Shown: in pieces, positions 63,524-64,000 of the stretch | Numbering within the stretch: the first letter of the stretch is position 1 | Layout: every line of letters starts with the position of its first letter | Assembly: GCA_003254905.1 (NCBI GenBank) | Contig: QANU01095819.1 | Coordinates: forward strand, 199,668 to 263,667 | Source: Nissolia schottii | Taxonomy: Eukaryota > Streptophyta > Magnoliopsida > Fabales > Fabaceae | DNA: 64,000 bases | Reading direction: 5' to 3' | The notes under the pieces: generated by a model | The model's input: only the letters and a program-made list of their open reading frames with translations | What the model was told of the DNA's origin: nothing | Databases searched by the model: none | Program-made: the position numbers and the translations under genes

Positions 63524-64000
63524 TGTAGCGACCCTCAGCAACTCTAGGAGGTGTCTCGCATGAGATGCTTCAGCAACTCCCGTGAGACGTTCTGGGAAGG
63601 TGTCTTGTGCCAGACACAAGGCAACTTGTGCAAGACACGCGCAATGTCAGCTCTGTGTTTTTTTCGCTTTGGGCGCATTTTTTTAGGCTCTGCCCGTCTG
63701 TTTGACCACTCCCTCGCCTATATATAGAGTTTTCTTCCCCATTTCAACCCACTCAGAGTTCAGATTACTTATTCCCTAGGTGGGTTATCACTCCTTCTTT
63801 TAGGATAGCCTAGGTAGTAGGCTTTGGCTCCACTACCGTGTTGGTGGTGGCCTGCGGTGGTCCTCCATGGCGATGCTAGAATTGTTACTGCAGGGCCTAC
63901 CAGCTTAAAGTTTTGTTTTATAGGTTCTAATGGTGGTTTTGGTTGGCTTTCCATGTCCCAATGCCACGTCCCTAGGAGCCCCAATGTCAACGTTCCTCCG
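63524..64000 (+). mobile_element. LTR retrotransposon start (fossil), runs off the window
   Basis: At 63524 the hAT coding sequence switches to TGTAGCGACCCTCAGC, an LTR-type start (TGTxxCGACCC, as in Ty3/gypsy LTRs). A promoter box CCTATATATAGAG lies at about 63717. The rest is beyond position 64000, so the family and completeness cannot be judged. Confidence 0.55.

Noticed and set aside
1-64000. CRISPR arrays, operons, bacterial attachment sites, tRNA and rRNA genes
   Set aside because: None seen; the window is plant nuclear DNA. Short tandem repeats present are microsatellites or transposon arrays. A covariance-model scan was not possible, so a single small RNA gene could be missed.

Overview
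The window is nuclear DNA of a eudicot plant. Introns are GT-AG and AT-rich, and intergenic DNA is AT-rich and full of foldback MITEs, LTR fossils and hAT DNA transposons. All five recognisable host genes have close Arabidopsis counterparts. The transposon style suggests a legume, but no species marker was seen, so that is inference. Gene calls rest on recalled family sequences and hand-checked splice frames; no database search was run.

Layout: (1) 1-1680, intergenic, possibly with the 5' exon of a leftward gene at the edge. (2) 1959-7762 (+), a 16-exon OEP80 (chloroplast outer-envelope Omp85) gene. (3) 7763-14440, intergenic with at least four foldback elements. (4) 14881-17475 (+), a two-exon WIP-type C2H2 zinc-finger gene of the NTT/WIP2-4-5 type. 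(5) 17476-27050, gene-free, with a large foldback element split by a 1.8-kb solo LTR and a degenerate hAT. (6) 27346-31186 (-), a 12-exon ZIP transporter, ZTP29 type. (7) 31320-38600, gene-free, with MITEs and a 1.56-kb solo LTR flanked by a perfect target duplication. (8) 40287-40805 (+), an A20/AN1 stress-associated protein with a 5'UTR intron. (9) 42157-42714 (-), a PRELI/MSF1 mitochondrial lipid-transfer protein. (10) 44836-47630 (-), a PLETHORA1/2-type double-AP2 regulator in nine exons including a 9-nt microexon. (11) 47650-57078, intergenic with a probable old LTR and MITEs. (12) 57079-64000, a nest: a broken Ty1/copia element cut by a hAT element, which is itself cut by another LTR that runs off the window.

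The host genes do not form a pathway or cluster. They are separate housekeeping genes (OEP80, ZTP29, PRELI) and regulatory genes (WIP, SAP, PLT). OEP80 and the PRELI gene, both for organelle biogenesis, share clustered TGGGCC/TGGGCT (site II) promoter elements. The two transcription factors have long, gene-free, MITE-rich 5' flanks.

No new multigene system was found. The most notable points are the nested and foldback transposon structures whose insertion history can be read from target duplications, a family of foldbacks sharing a GTTAAC/GACGTGG core, and a perfect 965-bp duplication bounded by single Ns inside the copia element, which looks like an assembly error.
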